Below, one piece after another: positions 5,865 through 6,400 of a stretch of DNA of 6,400 nt. This stretch comes from an uncultured Hungatella sp. (GTDB lineage: Bacteria > Bacillota > Clostridia > Lachnospirales > Lachnospiraceae). A model generated the notes under the pieces. It made no database searches. It worked only from the letters and a program-made list of their open reading frames with translations, and was not told the DNA's origin. The number at the start of each line of letters is the position of its first letter. The first letter of the stretch is position 1. The stretch lies in NCBI GenBank assembly GCA_959018155.1, contig CAUEKH010000152.1, positions 1-6,400 on the forward strand, written 5' to 3'. Position numbers and translations under genes: made by a program.

Positions 5865-6400
5865 TTATTTTTTCTTCTTCGAGTACGGTGTATTCTCAAG
5901 AGGCAGTGATGTGCGAAAATCACCATCGAACTTATAGTAAGCGCCCTGCACGGCCGGCGCGGTCGGGATGGAGGTAATCTCTCCGATTCCTATTGCACCG
6001 TACGCCAGCGGATCCTTGTTTTCTTCCACAATGATACTCTCCACCGGTGGAGTCTTATCAGAGCGGAACAGTCCCAGCGTACCGAATTTTGCCAATGGTT
6101 TTCCGTGGTCTAACGGGAAATCCTCTGTCAGCGCAAATCCAAGCGACATCACCACGCCGCCTTCAATCTGACCTTCTACGGATAACGGGTTGATTGCCTT
6201 TCCGACATCATGGGCCGCAACCACTTTTTCTACCGTGCCGTCTTCTTTTAAGCAGACAACCTGGGTCGCATAGCCGTAGGCCACATGGGACACCGGATTC
6301 TTCTTCGGGCTTCCCATGGGGTCGGTAGCTGCCAGATACTCCCCGTAATACTCTTTTCCATTTAAGTTTTCCCGGGTCTTTCCGCCCTCCAGGTCTGTTC
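5865..6400 (-). CDS. Molybdopterin-binding large subunit, probable selenium-dependent xanthine dehydrogenase, C-terminal part
   Basis: The frame enters from the right edge without a start and gives 177 residues to a TAA at 5867-5865. It belongs to the xanthine dehydrogenase/aldehyde oxidase large-subunit family, which hydroxylates purines and related rings at a molybdenum centre. Visible family marks are DPMGSP, NPVSHVAYGYATQVV, HDVGKAINP, VEGQIEGGVVMSLGFALTE and GIGEITSIPTAPAV. The Glu of GIGE (codon at 5981-5979) is the catalytic base position of the family, equivalent to Glu1261 of bovine xanthine dehydrogenase. The wording of this C-terminus and the ending LPLENTPYSKKKK are like the selenium-dependent xanthine dehydrogenases of Clostridia, which fits the yqeB, yqeC and mocA genes downstream. 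The residue two before GIGE is Ile-Gly where I expect Lys-Gly. Xanthine as substrate is inferred; nicotinate or another purine is possible. The N-terminal part lies outside the window. Confidence 0.9.
   Translation of the reverse strand, partial: TDLEGGKTRENLNGKEYYGEYLAATDPMGSPKKNPVSHVAYGYATQVVCLKEDGTVEKVVAAHDVGKAINPLSVEGQIEGGVVMSLGFALTEDFPLDHGKPLAKFGTLGLFRSDKTPPVESIIVEENKDPLAYGAIGIGEITSIPTAPAVQGAYYKFDGDFRTSLPLENTPYSKKKK

Noticed and set aside
5865..6400. Search for selenocysteine (in-frame TGA) in the dehydrogenase
   Set aside because: No in-frame TGA occurs in the visible part, and these enzymes carry selenium as a labile cofactor ligand, not as selenocysteine.

Overview
The window reads almost wholly on the minus strand. 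It looks like a piece of a chromosome from an anaerobic, gut-type member of the Clostridia, probably Lachnospiraceae or a relative. The reasons are strong AGGAGG-type ribosome binding sites, short gaps between co-directional genes, some GTG starts, a GC content of about 55% in the core genes, and a gene set typical of purine-fermenting Clostridia. This placement is inference from gene content and style; no taxonomic marker is present.

Layout in the direction of transcription (high to low coordinates): (1) 6400-5865, the C-terminal part of a molybdenum hydroxylase large subunit, closest to selenium-dependent xanthine dehydrogenase; it enters from the right edge. (2) 5864-5676, an intergenic region with a strong terminator-like hairpin, then a near-consensus sigma-A promoter whose -10 box lies inside a perfect inverted repeat. 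(3) 5675-4299, a dihydropyrimidinase/D-hydantoinase with a complete metal site. (4) 4275-3409, yqeC, a P-loop accessory protein of selenium-dependent molybdenum hydroxylases. (5) 3344-2970 and 2882-2319, two small genes of unknown function with clearly lower GC than their neighbours. (6) 2298-1474, yqeB, and 1459-878, mocA, further cofactor maturation genes. (7) 849-1, a GTG-started S66-family (LD-carboxypeptidase/MccF-like) serine peptidase, cut by the left edge just after its catalytic histidine.

How it works together: MocA is expected to add CMP to molybdopterin, YqeB and YqeC belong to the gene set that accompanies the labile-selenium form of the molybdenum hydroxylases, and the xanthine dehydrogenase-like protein is the likely client enzyme. 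The hydantoinase would open a cyclic amide produced downstream in purine or urate breakdown. The promoter at 5739-5767 probably drives hydantoinase-yqeC-(two unknowns)-yqeB-mocA-S66 peptidase as one unit. The main departures from a standard seleno-molybdenum locus are the low-GC two-gene insert that separates yqeC from yqeB, and the S66 peptidase attached downstream of mocA. I found no RNA gene, CRISPR array, transposase or riboswitch. The core system is known; I do not claim a wholly new one.
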